Numbered from the stretch's first letter, positions 35,485 to 44,576 are shown. The stretch is 64,000 nt of DNA from Paludibacter sp. 47-17 (GCA_001898935.1 MKVT01000008.1:1-64000); one strand, 5' to 3'. Program-made: numbers and translations. Notes: generated by a model from the letters alone, not told the origin.

Positions 35485-35892
35485 TTAGTCGGCGAGGTAA
35501 CGGTTAATCTCGGTTGTAATCGCTTGTTGCAAACCTTCCGGATCCGATAATGCCATCGCAAAACCTTTTTCGGTCATATTGGTATAGAGCACGCCCTTTT
35601 CGATTATCAGGCTGCTCCATGCAACTTCATATTTTTCGATTTGTTCTTCAAAGTTTTTATCGTCGAGATTAACTTCCACGAATTGTACCTTTTCAGGATT
35701 GTTGAAATTTTCAGCAATCGCCTTACGGGCAGCCTCCTCGATTGCCAGACAGCTTTTGCAACGCTGTGGACCGTGGAAATAATACACTACTACTTCGGCA
35801 GTAAGCGCTTCTGACGAATGGTTTCCGCCTGCCCGTTGGTTACAACTGCTGAATATAACCAATGTAAGTGCTAAGAGAATGATTTTGTTCAT
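35485..35892 (-). CDS. arsF: ArsF-like lipoprotein with a CxxC site
   Basis: A 135-residue protein starting at ATG 35892 (the longer upstream frame lies inside arsE and is discarded). It has a lipoprotein signal (LVIFSSC, Cys17), so it is likely an envelope-anchored thioredoxin-like protein, with C45-K-S-C48 in FHGPQRCKSC. It matches proteins annotated as the nitrophenyl-compound nitroreductase subunit ArsF. In that scheme ArsE and ArsF reduce nitro-aromatic arsenicals such as roxarsone. The assignment leans on genomic context as much as on sequence. Confidence 0.7.
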   Translation of the reverse strand: MNKIILLALTLVIFSSCNQRAGGNHSSEALTAEVVVYYFHGPQRCKSCLAIEEAARKAIAENFNNPEKVQFVEVNLDDKNFEEQIEKYEVAWSSLIIEKGVLYTNMTEKGFAMALSDPEGLQQAITTEINRYLAD

Positions 35893-35933
35893 GGGATTGT
35901 TTTTTTTACAGCGTGTATGATTCGTTAGGATGA

Positions 35934-36173
35934 TCAGCGTTTTAAGGTAAGCAGGCTTTTGATTTCCGTCAGATTGGGAACAAAGCCTTTTGCAACTACT
36001 TTTCCGTCGATAACCAGTGCCGGTGTAGTTATAATATTGTAGCCCATGATTTCCATAATATCGTCGACCTTGGTGATGGAGGCATCGATACCTAACTCTT
36101 TCACCGCCGTTTCGACATTCTGATAAAGGGTTTTGCATTTTGGGCAACCCGGTCCCAATACTTTAATTTCCAT
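35934..36173 (-). CDS. arsE: ArsE-like small thioredoxin-fold protein
   Basis: A 79-residue redox protein with the active site C10-P-K-C13 in GPGCPKCKTL and the cis-Pro loop ITTPALVIDGKVV. It belongs to the small CxxC thioredoxin-like proteins (redox-active disulfide protein 2 type). It is encoded 10 bp after arsR and 41 bp before arsF, the order expected of arsEFG. It probably provides electrons for arsenical reduction. Confidence 0.72.
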   Translation of the reverse strand: MEIKVLGPGCPKCKTLYQNVETAVKELGIDASITKVDDIMEIMGYNIITTPALVIDGKVVAKGFVPNLTEIKSLLTLKR

Positions 36174-36183
36174 AGGATGCGTA

Positions 36184-36516
36184 TTAGTCGACGGTGGTGC
36201 AGCACACTTCCTTCAGGTGAATACTGTTGAAAAATTCGTTGAAATACACTTTCGCAAGCTCCCAATTGGCCTGGTTGATGCAATATTTTACCTTGGGTGT
36301 TTCAATTTCACCCTGTATGAGCCCGGCGTCCTTAAGTTCTTTAAGATGCTGCGATACAGTAGCTTTGGCGATGGGTAGCTCGTTGTGGATGTCGCCAAAA
36401 TAGCAACAATCGAGCGAGGCAAGAAATTGTAAGATGGTAATGCGGGCCGGATGCCCCATAGCTTTGGCGAAGCGGGCCAGCTGTTCGTTGTCGAGGCTGT
36501 AGTTTTTAGTGTTCAT
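36184..36516 (-). CDS. arsR: ArsR-family arsenic-responsive repressor
   Basis: A 110-residue winged-helix repressor with the DNA-recognition segment IAKATVSQHLKELKDAGLI (residues 49-67). Possible As(III)-binding thiols are Cys37-Cys38 (SLDCCYFG), Cys79 and Cys105-Cys106 (KEVCCTT), so the site is probably made from cysteines of the DNA-binding core and the C-terminal tail. It is the first gene of the cluster and its promoter overlaps an inverted repeat, so autoregulation is likely. Confidence 0.93.
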   Translation of the reverse strand: MNTKNYSLDNEQLARFAKAMGHPARITILQFLASLDCCYFGDIHNELPIAKATVSQHLKELKDAGLIQGEIETPKVKYCINQANWELAKVYFNEFFNSIHLKEVCCTTVD

Positions 36517-36537
36517 GTCCTGTTTATTTTATATCAT

Positions 36538-36562
36538 GTTCGTAGTTCGCAAAATTACGAAC
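36538..36562 (-). promoter_or_regulatory. ars operator and promoter
   Basis: A perfect 7-bp inverted repeat, GTTCGTA (36538-36544) and TACGAAC (36556-36562), lies 22 bp upstream of the arsR start. A minus-strand -7 box (CAAAATTA on the plus strand, 36550-36557) sits inside it, so a repressor bound here would block transcription. Confidence 0.6.
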
Positions 36563-36591
36563 AATTTTTGAACAAAACAAGCATGAAGCAT

Positions 36592-36651
36592 AAAAAAGTA
36601 AAGAATCAAGATTCGGGATACTTTCGCATCGCCGGAACCTTGATTCTTTAC
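36592..36651 (-). terminator. Rho-independent terminator after the PL11 gene
   Basis: A perfect 13-bp inverted repeat, GTAAAGAATCAAG (36598-36610) and CTTGATTCTTTAC (36639-36651), is followed on the minus strand by six Ts (36597-36592). It ends transcription of the large lyase gene before the ars promoter. Confidence 0.8.
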
Positions 36652-36659
36652 GCTTGAAA

Positions 36660-39600
36660 TTAAATTTTTACCACTTTCAAGGTTTGTTGGATTTCTTTCC
36701 CGGTTACACGCACGAAATACATTCCTGCCTCGAGGGAGTCCAACTCTAAACGATGTTGATAGGCATTGTTAACCGGTTCTGCAAAAATAAGTTTTCCCGT
36801 AGCATCAATCAGTTCAATTTTTTGCGCTTCGATAGTTCCGTCGAAGCTCAGCATACAATAACCGGAGGCGGGTTGTGGATACAGTTGTATGGTGTGAGAT
36901 TCCGGCTGACGAACGTTACTGGCTACATCCACCGAAATAATACCCTCGCTCATCCGGCTGGTGTTCCACTCCAATCCTTCTCCGGGAGTTGCCGGAACAA
37001 TAGCATCGAAGGTTCCGGTAATGGTAGGAGCCGTAATGATTTTGTACGAAGTTCCTGCTGTATAAGTGCTTCCTTTGTTTACCATTTCAAGGGTGCCTTT
37101 CAACGAAGCGGTGCTCCCGACGCTCAGCCGGTCGAGCTGCGCTCCGAAAAGTTCGATACGGGTAGTGGATCCGGTCAGCAAGGAAAGCACGCCGTTGATG
37201 GTAAGGGTGCCGAAACCGTTGTTTCCGGGCGATACGATAGCTCCCGACTGAACCAGCACACTTCCACCTACAATGCCGGTGCCGGCCAGTGTAGCTCCAT
37301 CGCGCACGTATACCGCATTAGTTCCGGTAGCACTTCCGGTGGTGTTTCTCACTTCCAGCGTACCACCGTTAATGTTGACGATTGCCGTGGAAGCCGAAGT
37401 GCCGGTCAGGGTCCATTTTCCGGTTCCCACCTTCGTAATGGTAGCGGTGGCGCTGGTCGTGCCATTGAACACAGCATCGGCATTGTTGTAACCAATTTCC
37501 CAGCGTCCTCCTCCAATACTTGAACCGGCAACACCTTCGAGCGCTCCGATTTTCACCAGCGAACCGGTATTCGGGCTCGAGGCTCCGACGGATGAATAAG
37601 CCCCCATATCTACTTTGTCGCCCAGCGAAATAGTGGCGTTCGGAAAACCGGTCGAATTATTGGTGATGCGGAACGTGCCACCGTCGCTATCGGAAGTTAC
37701 ATTCAGTTTCCCATAAAAATTCAGGCTGTTGGCCACCCAGTCGGCACGAACGTAAGGAGTCACGAAGTTCAGGGTGCCGTCGCCGCTCAACGAGCCTTCA
37801 ATATTACACCTGCCCGAGGCAACGAGCGTGCCGCTTTGTCCGGACGGCACCTCCATCTTCCAGTTGGGAGCCTGACCGTAGGCGGTGGAATAAAACATAG
37901 TCAGCCGGCCGCCATTACGGAACGTGATTGCATTTAGCCCGCTGTTGTTCATCAGAATCGAACCCAATGCCACCCGGGCTTTGTCGATTACCGTTCCACC
38001 ACTGTGAGTGTTAGCTGCCGATGCCGACAGGTTGATTTGTCCGTCGCCGGCAAGTACCAGCTGTCCGGTGCCGGAGATCGTCCCGCTGAGCGACAATACT
38101 CCGTTGGATCGGGGTACGCTGATGGTATCGACGCCCGTTAGCCGGATGCCGCGGTTGGTATTTGTTCCGATTGCATTTACGATTAGTGTGCTGTTGTGCA
38201 GCTGGATAGCATCGGCGGCCGTGTTGCCTGCTCCCAATGAACCGGGGGCGCCGGCGTCGGAAAGGGCTGCAACCTGTACCCGGGCATTGTTTAAAATTGT
38301 TTTTCCGGTATACGTATTATTTACCGTTTGTATATCGAGCAAGCCATAACCCGTTTTCTCCAGATTACCTTCTCCCGCAATTCCGCCGGTTCCTTTTAAT
38401 ATATAATTCGTAGCCGTATTGAACCTGGCGGTCGAAACTGCGAATTGATCGGTAAGGGTAATGGTTTTCCGGCCGGCCTGATCGTTGAACTCCACCGCAT
38501 CGCCGCTCACAAAAGCCGTAGGCGTACCCTCAATGCTGAAATTATTGGACAGAAAATCCCAGGTTTCGCTGGTCTGGCCGGTCCAAACCACCGCGCCGGC
38601 CGAACGCGACGAACTGACAACCAGTTGTAAGGTATTATCGGCAATAACCAGTACAGCCGGCAGCCCCGAGATCCCTTTCAGTACGAAATTACTTGCCGAG
38701 CCGGTCAAGGTGCCGCTCCATTTCATCAGGCCGTACGTTCCGGGCTCTACATTGCCATCAGGGGTGTTTACAACTACCGCAGTAATCCCCTTCGCATTTA
38801 CATCGCCATTAACGATGAGCGAATCGTTCCGGTAGCTATTGCCCGTTGCGAGGTCGAAGTGCAAATTAGTTTTTCCGGGCAATTCCAGTTGACCGTTTAT
38901 TACGATGGTGCCGAGTTCGCTGAGTCCTTTACCCGGCGCGAGCCGTCCGCCTTCTGCATGCAGCGAGGGGTGGAGGGTGAGTGGTCCGTTGAGTGTAGCA
39001 TTGCCCGATAACGTACCGTTGGCATCCACCTGAACAGGGCCTGTCAGTGAACCATTCAGCTCCAGGGTGCCTTCCGAAACCCGGGTCGGTCCCGTGTAAT
39101 CGTGCCGGCCGTTCAATACGAAGGTACCCTGCATCGATTTTACAAATTCCATCGAGCCGCTCAATTTGCCGCTTCCTCCCAGGGTATAGTCGTGCCCTTT
39201 CGGATTCATGGCCCATATTTTTGAAGGAAACACCGTTCCCGCAAGTTGAATTACGGCACTGTTGTCGCCCGACAAATCGAACATGATATCGTCGCCGGCC
39301 GTAAAATTACCGGTGCTGTTATCTCCGGTGGTGTATAGCCCCGTTTCCAGCGAAGTTCCCGATTTCCAACTGAGCTTTGCTTCCTGCACCGGAGCAATGG
39401 GAGGGGCAGGCATCTGGTAACCTAAGTAAAAATCGGGATAGGCCGATTGATAATAACCCTTGGTAGTAGCTTGCATGCGGTAGGCCGGATTTTGCATCAG
39501 GCAGTAAATACGGTGATTGGTAGGATAGTCGGTGGTATAGCCAACAAAACCCTGCACCGATTCAACTGTATTTCCATCGACCACCACCGAAATTCTTTTT

Positions 39601-41303
39601 TTAAGAATTATTTCTTCGCGCCAGTCTCCGGCTATATCGCCAAAAAATGCCGGGCGCACTCCATAAGCGGCATTTACCTGCCAGTTGGTCATTTTTGCAA
39701 ATTCGATCAACCGGTTGCCTATTGTTTTCGAGCCATGGTCGTATTTTCGTATATCGGCGTTAAATCCATTTCCATCGGGCGCTGCGAGCTGCTCGCGATC
39801 GAGCGCTCCATCCCACCAAACACCTTCGTAAGGCCAGGGCGCTCCGCCTTCGTGCAATACGTTTCCCCTGGCATCGTATATATTCGGCATTGTCGACCAG
39901 AACTCATAGCCCAGCCGGGTAGAGTCGATATCGATACATTCGCCGCGCCCCACATCCCCCACCGCCGGTAAGTAAAAACGTTTCAGGTGTTCGCCGGTAG
40001 CCGCGTCGTACACCACCATCCCCAATAAACTGGGAGCATTCTGCTGAATGGCAAATGTTTCGAGACCGGGCCGTTCGGGGTCGATGTCGCCTACCCTGAA
40101 GCGGTCACCGTGGCTCAGGTTGGCACTGAAAGCCATCGTTCCGTCCCCTTTCAGCCCAAATCCGATATTCAATAATTCATCTTTTCCATCCCCGTCGACA
40201 TCGGCAGCCCGTATACTATGCGCTTCGGCCGCATTCTGACTGCCCCGTTCCCAGTTGAAAATATTCACCCACTGTTTCGCTTCGTTGTATCCCCAGGCCG
40301 ATCCGAAATAATAATGCGCCTGATTCTGCACCGTTCGCACTTTGTAGATAAATCCGACGGCCGGACGCTTGCCATCGGCATAAAAAATAGACATATGTCC
40401 GTTCAGGTTGTTGTATTCGTCCCCCATGAAGATGGCTTTGTTGGTCCGGGTGTAAATCGAAGGGTAATTCATCTCGATACTGTTTTTCTCCCTGCCGGTC
40501 ATGCCATCGATCACCGTAATATATTGCGGAGAGTTGCGTACATTCTGTGTGTTGTAGTCGATAATGCCATCGTTGTCGGTATCGAGCGAAGCGGAACCGA
40601 ATACGCCTTTGCCATCGGCAAACTTCGTTCCGTCGCTGCTCTTCACCACCACTTCGGCTTTTCCGTCCTGATCCATGTCGTAGGCAATCACCATGTCGTC
40701 CTGTCCCTGACTGATGGTCACATTCGGTCCCATGTCGATGGTCCAGAGCAAAGTGCCGTCGCGCAGGTAAGCCTGCACCTTATGACTTTTTCCGGTAGTT
40801 GAAAGGCGGTCGACCACGAAATCGTATTCGCCGTCGCCGTCGAGGTCGGCCGGCCACACGAATTTAGTATTGTACTGGGTGAGTTCCAGGCCGTCGGCTG
40901 CCGGATTAAAGGCGATGTCGAGATAAGTACTCCGCATGGTGGTGAATCCGTGGGAAGGTACCGTGTACATTCCGCTGGGCGAACTCTCGACTCCCTTATT
41001 CACAGCAGTAACATACAGTTGGGTACCTATGCCGATGCTGCCTTGAGGCGCCTGGAAATTGGTAACTTGCAAGGGCTTGCTGTTGAGTCTGGTAAACGAC
41101 GATCCAACAGGGCTTTTAGCATAGAGGTTGAAGGTGATATCGTCGGGGTCGGTCGCAAAAAACCTCCAGCTCACAAAGTAAGCTCCACCCGAATTGCGTA
41201 CAGCTACCACACCACGGTCGAGTTTTTCCATTTTGCGCTGAGCTGACAGGGGGAAAGAGGCCAGCAGTATTCCTACTAAAATTAACGGGAAGAAGTGTTT
41301 CAT
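36660..41303 (-). CDS. PL11 rhamnogalacturonan lyase fused to beta-strand repeats and a T9SS sorting domain
   Basis: A 1547-residue secreted protein. A signal peptide (residues 1-21) is followed by a polysaccharide lyase family 11 catalytic region, about 22-625 (VVAVRNSGGAYFVSWRF, several Ca-binding-like loops such as DLDGDGEYDF and DVDGDGKDELL, and AFFGDIAGDWREEIILKK). It probably cleaves the rhamnogalacturonan-I backbone of pectin. Residues about 630-1465 hold Gly/Thr/Asn-rich beta-solenoid repeats of the autotransporter-associated type (for example DYTGPTRVSEGTLELNG and INGGTLEVRN). The last 75 residues resemble a type A T9SS domain (KIELIDATGKLIF, then EAGMYFVRV). Ordinary PL11 enzymes are near 600 residues, so the tail is remarkable. 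No SusC/SusD pair is adjacent. Confidence 0.85.
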   Translation of the reverse strand: MKHFFPLILVGILLASFPLSAQRKMEKLDRGVVAVRNSGGAYFVSWRFFATDPDDITFNLYAKSPVGSSFTRLNSKPLQVTNFQAPQGSIGIGTQLYVTAVNKGVESSPSGMYTVPSHGFTTMRSTYLDIAFNPAADGLELTQYNTKFVWPADLDGDGEYDFVVDRLSTTGKSHKVQAYLRDGTLLWTIDMGPNVTISQGQDDMVIAYDMDQDGKAEVVVKSSDGTKFADGKGVFGSASLDTDNDGIIDYNTQNVRNSPQYITVIDGMTGREKNSIEMNYPSIYTRTNKAIFMGDEYNNLNGHMSIFYADGKRPAVGFIYKVRTVQNQAHYYFGSAWGYNEAKQWVNIFNWERGSQNAAEAHSIRAADVDGDGKDELLNIGFGLKGDGTMAFSANLSHGDRFRVGDIDPERPGLETFAIQQNAPSLLGMVVYDAATGEHLKRFYLPAVGDVGRGECIDIDSTRLGYEFWSTMPNIYDARGNVLHEGGAPWPYEGVWWDGALDREQLAAPDGNGFNADIRKYDHGSKTIGNRLIEFAKMTNWQVNAAYGVRPAFFGDIAGDWREEIILKKRISVVVDGNTVESVQGFVGYTTDYPTNHRIYCLMQNPAYRMQATTKGYYQSAYPDFYLGYQMPAPPIAPVQEAKLSWKSGTSLETGLYTTGDNSTGNFTAGDDIMFDLSGDNSAVIQLAGTVFPSKIWAMNPKGHDYTLGGSGKLSGSMEFVKSMQGTFVLNGRHDYTGPTRVSEGTLELNGSLTGPVQVDANGTLSGNATLNGPLTLHPSLHAEGGRLAPGKGLSELGTIVINGQLELPGKTNLHFDLATGNSYRNDSLIVNGDVNAKGITAVVVNTPDGNVEPGTYGLMKWSGTLTGSASNFVLKGISGLPAVLVIADNTLQLVVSSSRSAGAVVWTGQTSETWDFLSNNFSIEGTPTAFVSGDAVEFNDQAGRKTITLTDQFAVSTARFNTATNYILKGTGGIAGEGNLEKTGYGLLDIQTVNNTYTGKTILNNARVQVAALSDAGAPGSLGAGNTAADAIQLHNSTLIVNAIGTNTNRGIRLTGVDTISVPRSNGVLSLSGTISGTGQLVLAGDGQINLSASAANTHSGGTVIDKARVALGSILMNNSGLNAITFRNGGRLTMFYSTAYGQAPNWKMEVPSGQSGTLVASGRCNIEGSLSGDGTLNFVTPYVRADWVANSLNFYGKLNVTSDSDGGTFRITNNSTGFPNATISLGDKVDMGAYSSVGASSPNTGSLVKIGALEGVAGSSIGGGRWEIGYNNADAVFNGTTSATATITKVGTGKWTLTGTSASTAIVNINGGTLEVRNTTGSATGTNAVYVRDGATLAGTGIVGGSVLVQSGAIVSPGNNGFGTLTINGVLSLLTGSTTRIELFGAQLDRLSVGSTASLKGTLEMVNKGSTYTAGTSYKIITAPTITGTFDAIVPATPGEGLEWNTSRMSEGIISVDVASNVRQPESHTIQLYPQPASGYCMLSFDGTIEAQKIELIDATGKLIFAEPVNNAYQHRLELDSLEAGMYFVRVTGKEIQQTLKVVKI

Positions 41304-41330
41304 GACAATATTTTAAATGTAAATCAGTTG

Positions 41331-41338
41331 CAAAAATA
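41331..41338 (-). promoter_or_regulatory. Putative -7 box of the PL11 gene
   Basis: CAAAAATA on the plus strand is TATTTTTG on the minus strand, 28 bp upstream of the ATG. No consensus -33 box. Confidence 0.4.
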
Positions 41339-41410
41339 CGATCTTCTGTTCAGTAAGAAATGGAATCGCGTGTTAATACCTGTTTTATTTGTGCAACAAT
41401 GAGTATATAA

Positions 41411-41449
41411 CATGGGCTGTCGATCGGGTTGAGGATGCGACAGCCCATG
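41411..41449 (-). terminator. Perfect 12-bp hairpin after the 943-residue gene
   Basis: CATGGGCTGTCG (41411-41422) and CGACAGCCCATG (41438-41449) form a strong stem with a 15-nt loop, just past the stop at 41457. There is no T run on either side, so it may be an mRNA 3'-end stabiliser or a weak terminator. Confidence 0.5.
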
Positions 41450-41456
41450 ATGAAAA

Positions 41457-44288
41457 TTAGTGAACAGTCACTTTATAAGTGCTGGTCGTTCCGTCGGTTT
41501 GGTCTACTGTGAGTAAGTAGAGACCTTTGGCAAACTGCCCCATATTCAGCCGATTAGTGTTACCTGTGTTGTGCGATAGCCATACTTGCTGTCCGGCCAG
41601 GTTAGTAACCCTGATCGAACGGATATTATTTCCCTCAACAGTAACATAATCGTTGGTCGTGGTAGGAAATACGGTCAATTGTTTCTCTGAATCGTTCACG
41701 CCAGTAGTGACGGAGCTATAGCTAAGGTATCCGGTGGCATCGTCGAAGCTATATCCTGCCGGAAGGTCTTTCAGGGCAAAGGTTCCGGTTCGGATGGCCG
41801 CATTAATCAGTTGAATGCTGGTATTGTCGGCAGGTGCATCGGCCGTTACCACCACCTTAAGCGAACCTCCGATAGCCAGCGAATCGCCCACCGTAAGCCG
41901 GTCGTATTCACCATCGTTAAATCCTGCAACCGTTAAAACCACCGAATCGGTAAGTACCAGGTCTTTGTTGAAAGTCAAACCACCGCTCAGTATTCCCTGT
42001 ACCGTTGAATATCCGTCAATTATACCTGAACCCTTCAAAACAGCTCCGGGCGATGTGGTGAGAGTGGTAGCCGACAAGTGTCCGGTTACGTTCAAAACAG
42101 CTCCGCTATCTACTTTTACAACATTGGCGGTGCTCGCGGGCGTACCTGTGTTTCCCCGCCAGGTGCCACTAATCAGCATTTCTCCGGCAGATACGGTCAA
42201 ATTTCCGTTGAATGCATCCGAAACCCCCGACAGAGTCAGTTTGCCGCTACCTACTTTGACAAGGTTGGTTTTTAATCCGTTGTAGCTCGCGCCACTTCCT
42301 GAGTATCCACCCAGGTTGGTAAAGCTTCCCGCATATTCGCTGTCGAGGTTCAATCCTCCTACACTCCAGGTTATATCACGTTCGAGGGCGATAGATCGTC
42401 CCCAGCCCAGTTGCGCTCCCGGTTCGCCGCTCAACGATCCTACATTAATTACTGCCGGGCCGCCCTGGTTGGCATTGATATAAAGCAGGGCATTTCCTTT
42501 CAGGTTCAATTTTGCATCGGCAAGGTAGGTCGGCGAAGCCGACGTCATTCCAAAGCGGTTGTCGGTACCGGTGCCATTCAGTTCCAGCTCGGCACCCTCG
42601 CTCAGCACGCCCGATGCTGCAAAATCGAACGCACGGCTGTTGTCGTTGCTGGCATGGTCTTTTTGTGCGTTGACGGTGATTTTTACTCCACTGCCGGCTG
42701 TCATTCCCAGGATGAGCGACGAACTGAAATCGCCTGCGTTGATGGTAGCCGGAGCATTGAAGGTGGTGGCCGGAAGCGTGATGGCGTTGGCCTCCAGTGT
42801 AATCTCTGTTGCCCCTGTGACGGTTACAGCCGTTCCCAATACACCCGTTTTTTTCAACGCGATGGCTCCTCCTGTAATTTGCGTCGTCCCCGTCAGGTTG
42901 TTCGCGAGGTCGAGGGTGAGGGCTTGCGAACCGCTCAGGTTGATATTCATTTTACCGCTACCCAGAAGAGTTCCGGCTCCCTGTAAGGTGTAACCGGCTC
43001 CGCTGACGGTAAGGTCGCCGGTACCCAGGTTGAAATTGCTGTTGGAGGTTACCACTTTAGTGGAAGCAGCTTCGGGGAATTCGACGGCGTTGCCCGGTTG
43101 ATACACCTGGGCGTTGGTTCCATCCGAGAAATTGGCTGTAGCTTCGTTCCAGTTGCCATCCACGGCGCCGGTCCAGTGGAACACTCCAGTATGTAGGGGG
43201 TATTTTTTCATATAAATATCCACATGACCCAGTCCGTCGGCCGTTACCAGGGCATTGTCGGCAGCCACGCTCGCGAATATATAGTAAAAAGCCCCGGCGG
43301 CAAATGCACTTTTATCGGCTCCCGAGGCGGTGTAGGTTGAATTAAGGGCCAGGTTGGGACGAACTTCCGATTTGATAAGGCTGGTCGTATTATCGGCATC
43401 GTAATAGTTGACGGTTACACTGCCAAGCGCCGACGCTTCTTCCCAGGTGTACAGGATGTAATTGTCGAGTGTCATATTGAGGACACTGTTTCCGGCATTA
43501 CCGCTGTTGGTCAGATTTCGGCCCCTTGCCGCCATCGCGCTTATTTTATCGGCATTGGTGGCGCTGGCACTTAAAAACGGGATATTCGCAGCCATGTATT
43601 GCTTGCCGGGATCGTCGGTACGGATGATCCAGACAGAGTCGATCACATGGGTTGCAAAGTCGAGTTTTGCTTTCACCGTATAGGTTGTAGCGTTAGGGAA
43701 GTCGGCCCCGAGCCACGATCCTGCAAAAAAGGAGGCACAATCGGCTTTATAGTCGGATGTTCCCGAATAGGTGGCCGGTTGGAGCGTCCAGGTTGTTGTG
43801 AGGTGGGTAGCCGTAGGCGTAAGGTTCATCAGGTGGATTCCCGAACTACCGCTCACCCAGCTTTCGGCTATCAGCACGAAAATCGGATTTTTGGCATTGT
43901 CCGATATTCCCAGGGCGTTGTAAGCCATTGCATCACCGTTGGTGGAAAGCGGCGCCCAGTCGAACTGCACCACTACTTTTTTGTCGGTTGGCAGTGCCGT
44001 ATTGGCATTCAGGTTGTAGATTGCCGAACCACGTACTCCGGATCCGCCTCCACTGAATAAGACATTGGAGCTGGCATTGAGTGCAGCCGCACCATTAGCT
44101 ATGGCAAACATGCTGGTGCCGGTGGATGTTCCGCCGTACAATACGGCATCGATAGCGGGAGATGCCGGGATGGTCGACGACAAAACTCCGTTGAATTCGA
44201 ACTTATATAAATCGGAGGTTACGAATCCTGCATGAGCCTGACTCATCGACAGGAAAAACAGGGCAAGAAGGAATGTGATTTTTCTCAT
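41457..44288 (-). CDS. Large secreted repeat protein with a T9SS sorting domain
   Basis: A 943-residue surface protein. A signal peptide (residues 1-20, ending SQAHA) is followed by a lectin-like beta-sandwich region (about 25-290, YKFEFNGVL, then VVVQFDWAPLS) and a short MucBP-like stretch (VTVNYYDADNTTSLIKSEVR). Gly/Thr/Ser-rich beta-strand repeats (about 360-840) include GSGKLTLSGVSDAFNGNLTV, and a C-terminal T9SS type A domain follows (about 865-943; IRVTNLAGQQVWL, then FAKGLYLLTV). It has the same tail architecture as the neighbouring PL11 protein. The function is unknown; carbohydrate or matrix binding at the cell surface is a reasonable inference. Confidence 0.75.
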   Translation of the reverse strand: MRKITFLLALFFLSMSQAHAGFVTSDLYKFEFNGVLSSTIPASPAIDAVLYGGTSTGTSMFAIANGAAALNASSNVLFSGGGSGVRGSAIYNLNANTALPTDKKVVVQFDWAPLSTNGDAMAYNALGISDNAKNPIFVLIAESWVSGSSGIHLMNLTPTATHLTTTWTLQPATYSGTSDYKADCASFFAGSWLGADFPNATTYTVKAKLDFATHVIDSVWIIRTDDPGKQYMAANIPFLSASATNADKISAMAARGRNLTNSGNAGNSVLNMTLDNYILYTWEEASALGSVTVNYYDADNTTSLIKSEVRPNLALNSTYTASGADKSAFAAGAFYYIFASVAADNALVTADGLGHVDIYMKKYPLHTGVFHWTGAVDGNWNEATANFSDGTNAQVYQPGNAVEFPEAASTKVVTSNSNFNLGTGDLTVSGAGYTLQGAGTLLGSGKMNINLSGSQALTLDLANNLTGTTQITGGAIALKKTGVLGTAVTVTGATEITLEANAITLPATTFNAPATINAGDFSSSLILGMTAGSGVKITVNAQKDHASNDNSRAFDFAASGVLSEGAELELNGTGTDNRFGMTSASPTYLADAKLNLKGNALLYINANQGGPAVINVGSLSGEPGAQLGWGRSIALERDITWSVGGLNLDSEYAGSFTNLGGYSGSGASYNGLKTNLVKVGSGKLTLSGVSDAFNGNLTVSAGEMLISGTWRGNTGTPASTANVVKVDSGAVLNVTGHLSATTLTTSPGAVLKGSGIIDGYSTVQGILSGGLTFNKDLVLTDSVVLTVAGFNDGEYDRLTVGDSLAIGGSLKVVVTADAPADNTSIQLINAAIRTGTFALKDLPAGYSFDDATGYLSYSSVTTGVNDSEKQLTVFPTTTNDYVTVEGNNIRSIRVTNLAGQQVWLSHNTGNTNRLNMGQFAKGLYLLTVDQTDGTTSTYKVTVH

Positions 44289-44336
44289 GATATAAAAGCA
44301 TTTAAAAAGGTTGATTTTTATTTAAAATACCGCGGA

Positions 44337-44344
44337 CAAAGATA
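44337..44344 (-). promoter_or_regulatory. Putative -7 box of the 943-residue gene
   Basis: CAAAGATA on the plus strand is TATCTTTG on the minus strand, 49 bp upstream of the ATG. The rest of the divergent gap 44289-44576 is AT-rich and otherwise shows only a plus-strand TAAATTTG box at 44522-44529. Confidence 0.45.
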
Positions 44345-44576
44345 AATGGATGATTTACAATGCATGATGGAAATTTATGCACATCAATGGATTTTTGTGT
44401 AGTGGTGAAATATTTAACAGGATAAAGAGGAGCCGGAATTGCGAAACTCATTAATTATCAGTCTGTTCAATATTTTATTAAGATTTTTAGCCGATGCATA
44501 CAATTATTGGATTAATTTTGATAAATTTGTATACTGTTTTGTTTCTATTGACTAACTCTTAATTTTAGAATGTATT

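Noticed and set aside
35485-36147. Longer (220-codon) reading of arsF
   Set aside because: The extra 85 residues overlap arsE in another frame and have no protein-like features, whereas ATG 35892 starts a proper lipoprotein signal.
36660-44288. Looking for a SusC/SusD pair or further PUL genes around the PL11 gene
   Set aside because: None are present between 29 and 46 kb; flanking genes are arsenic resistance and an unrelated lipoprotein, so calling a PUL is not justified.
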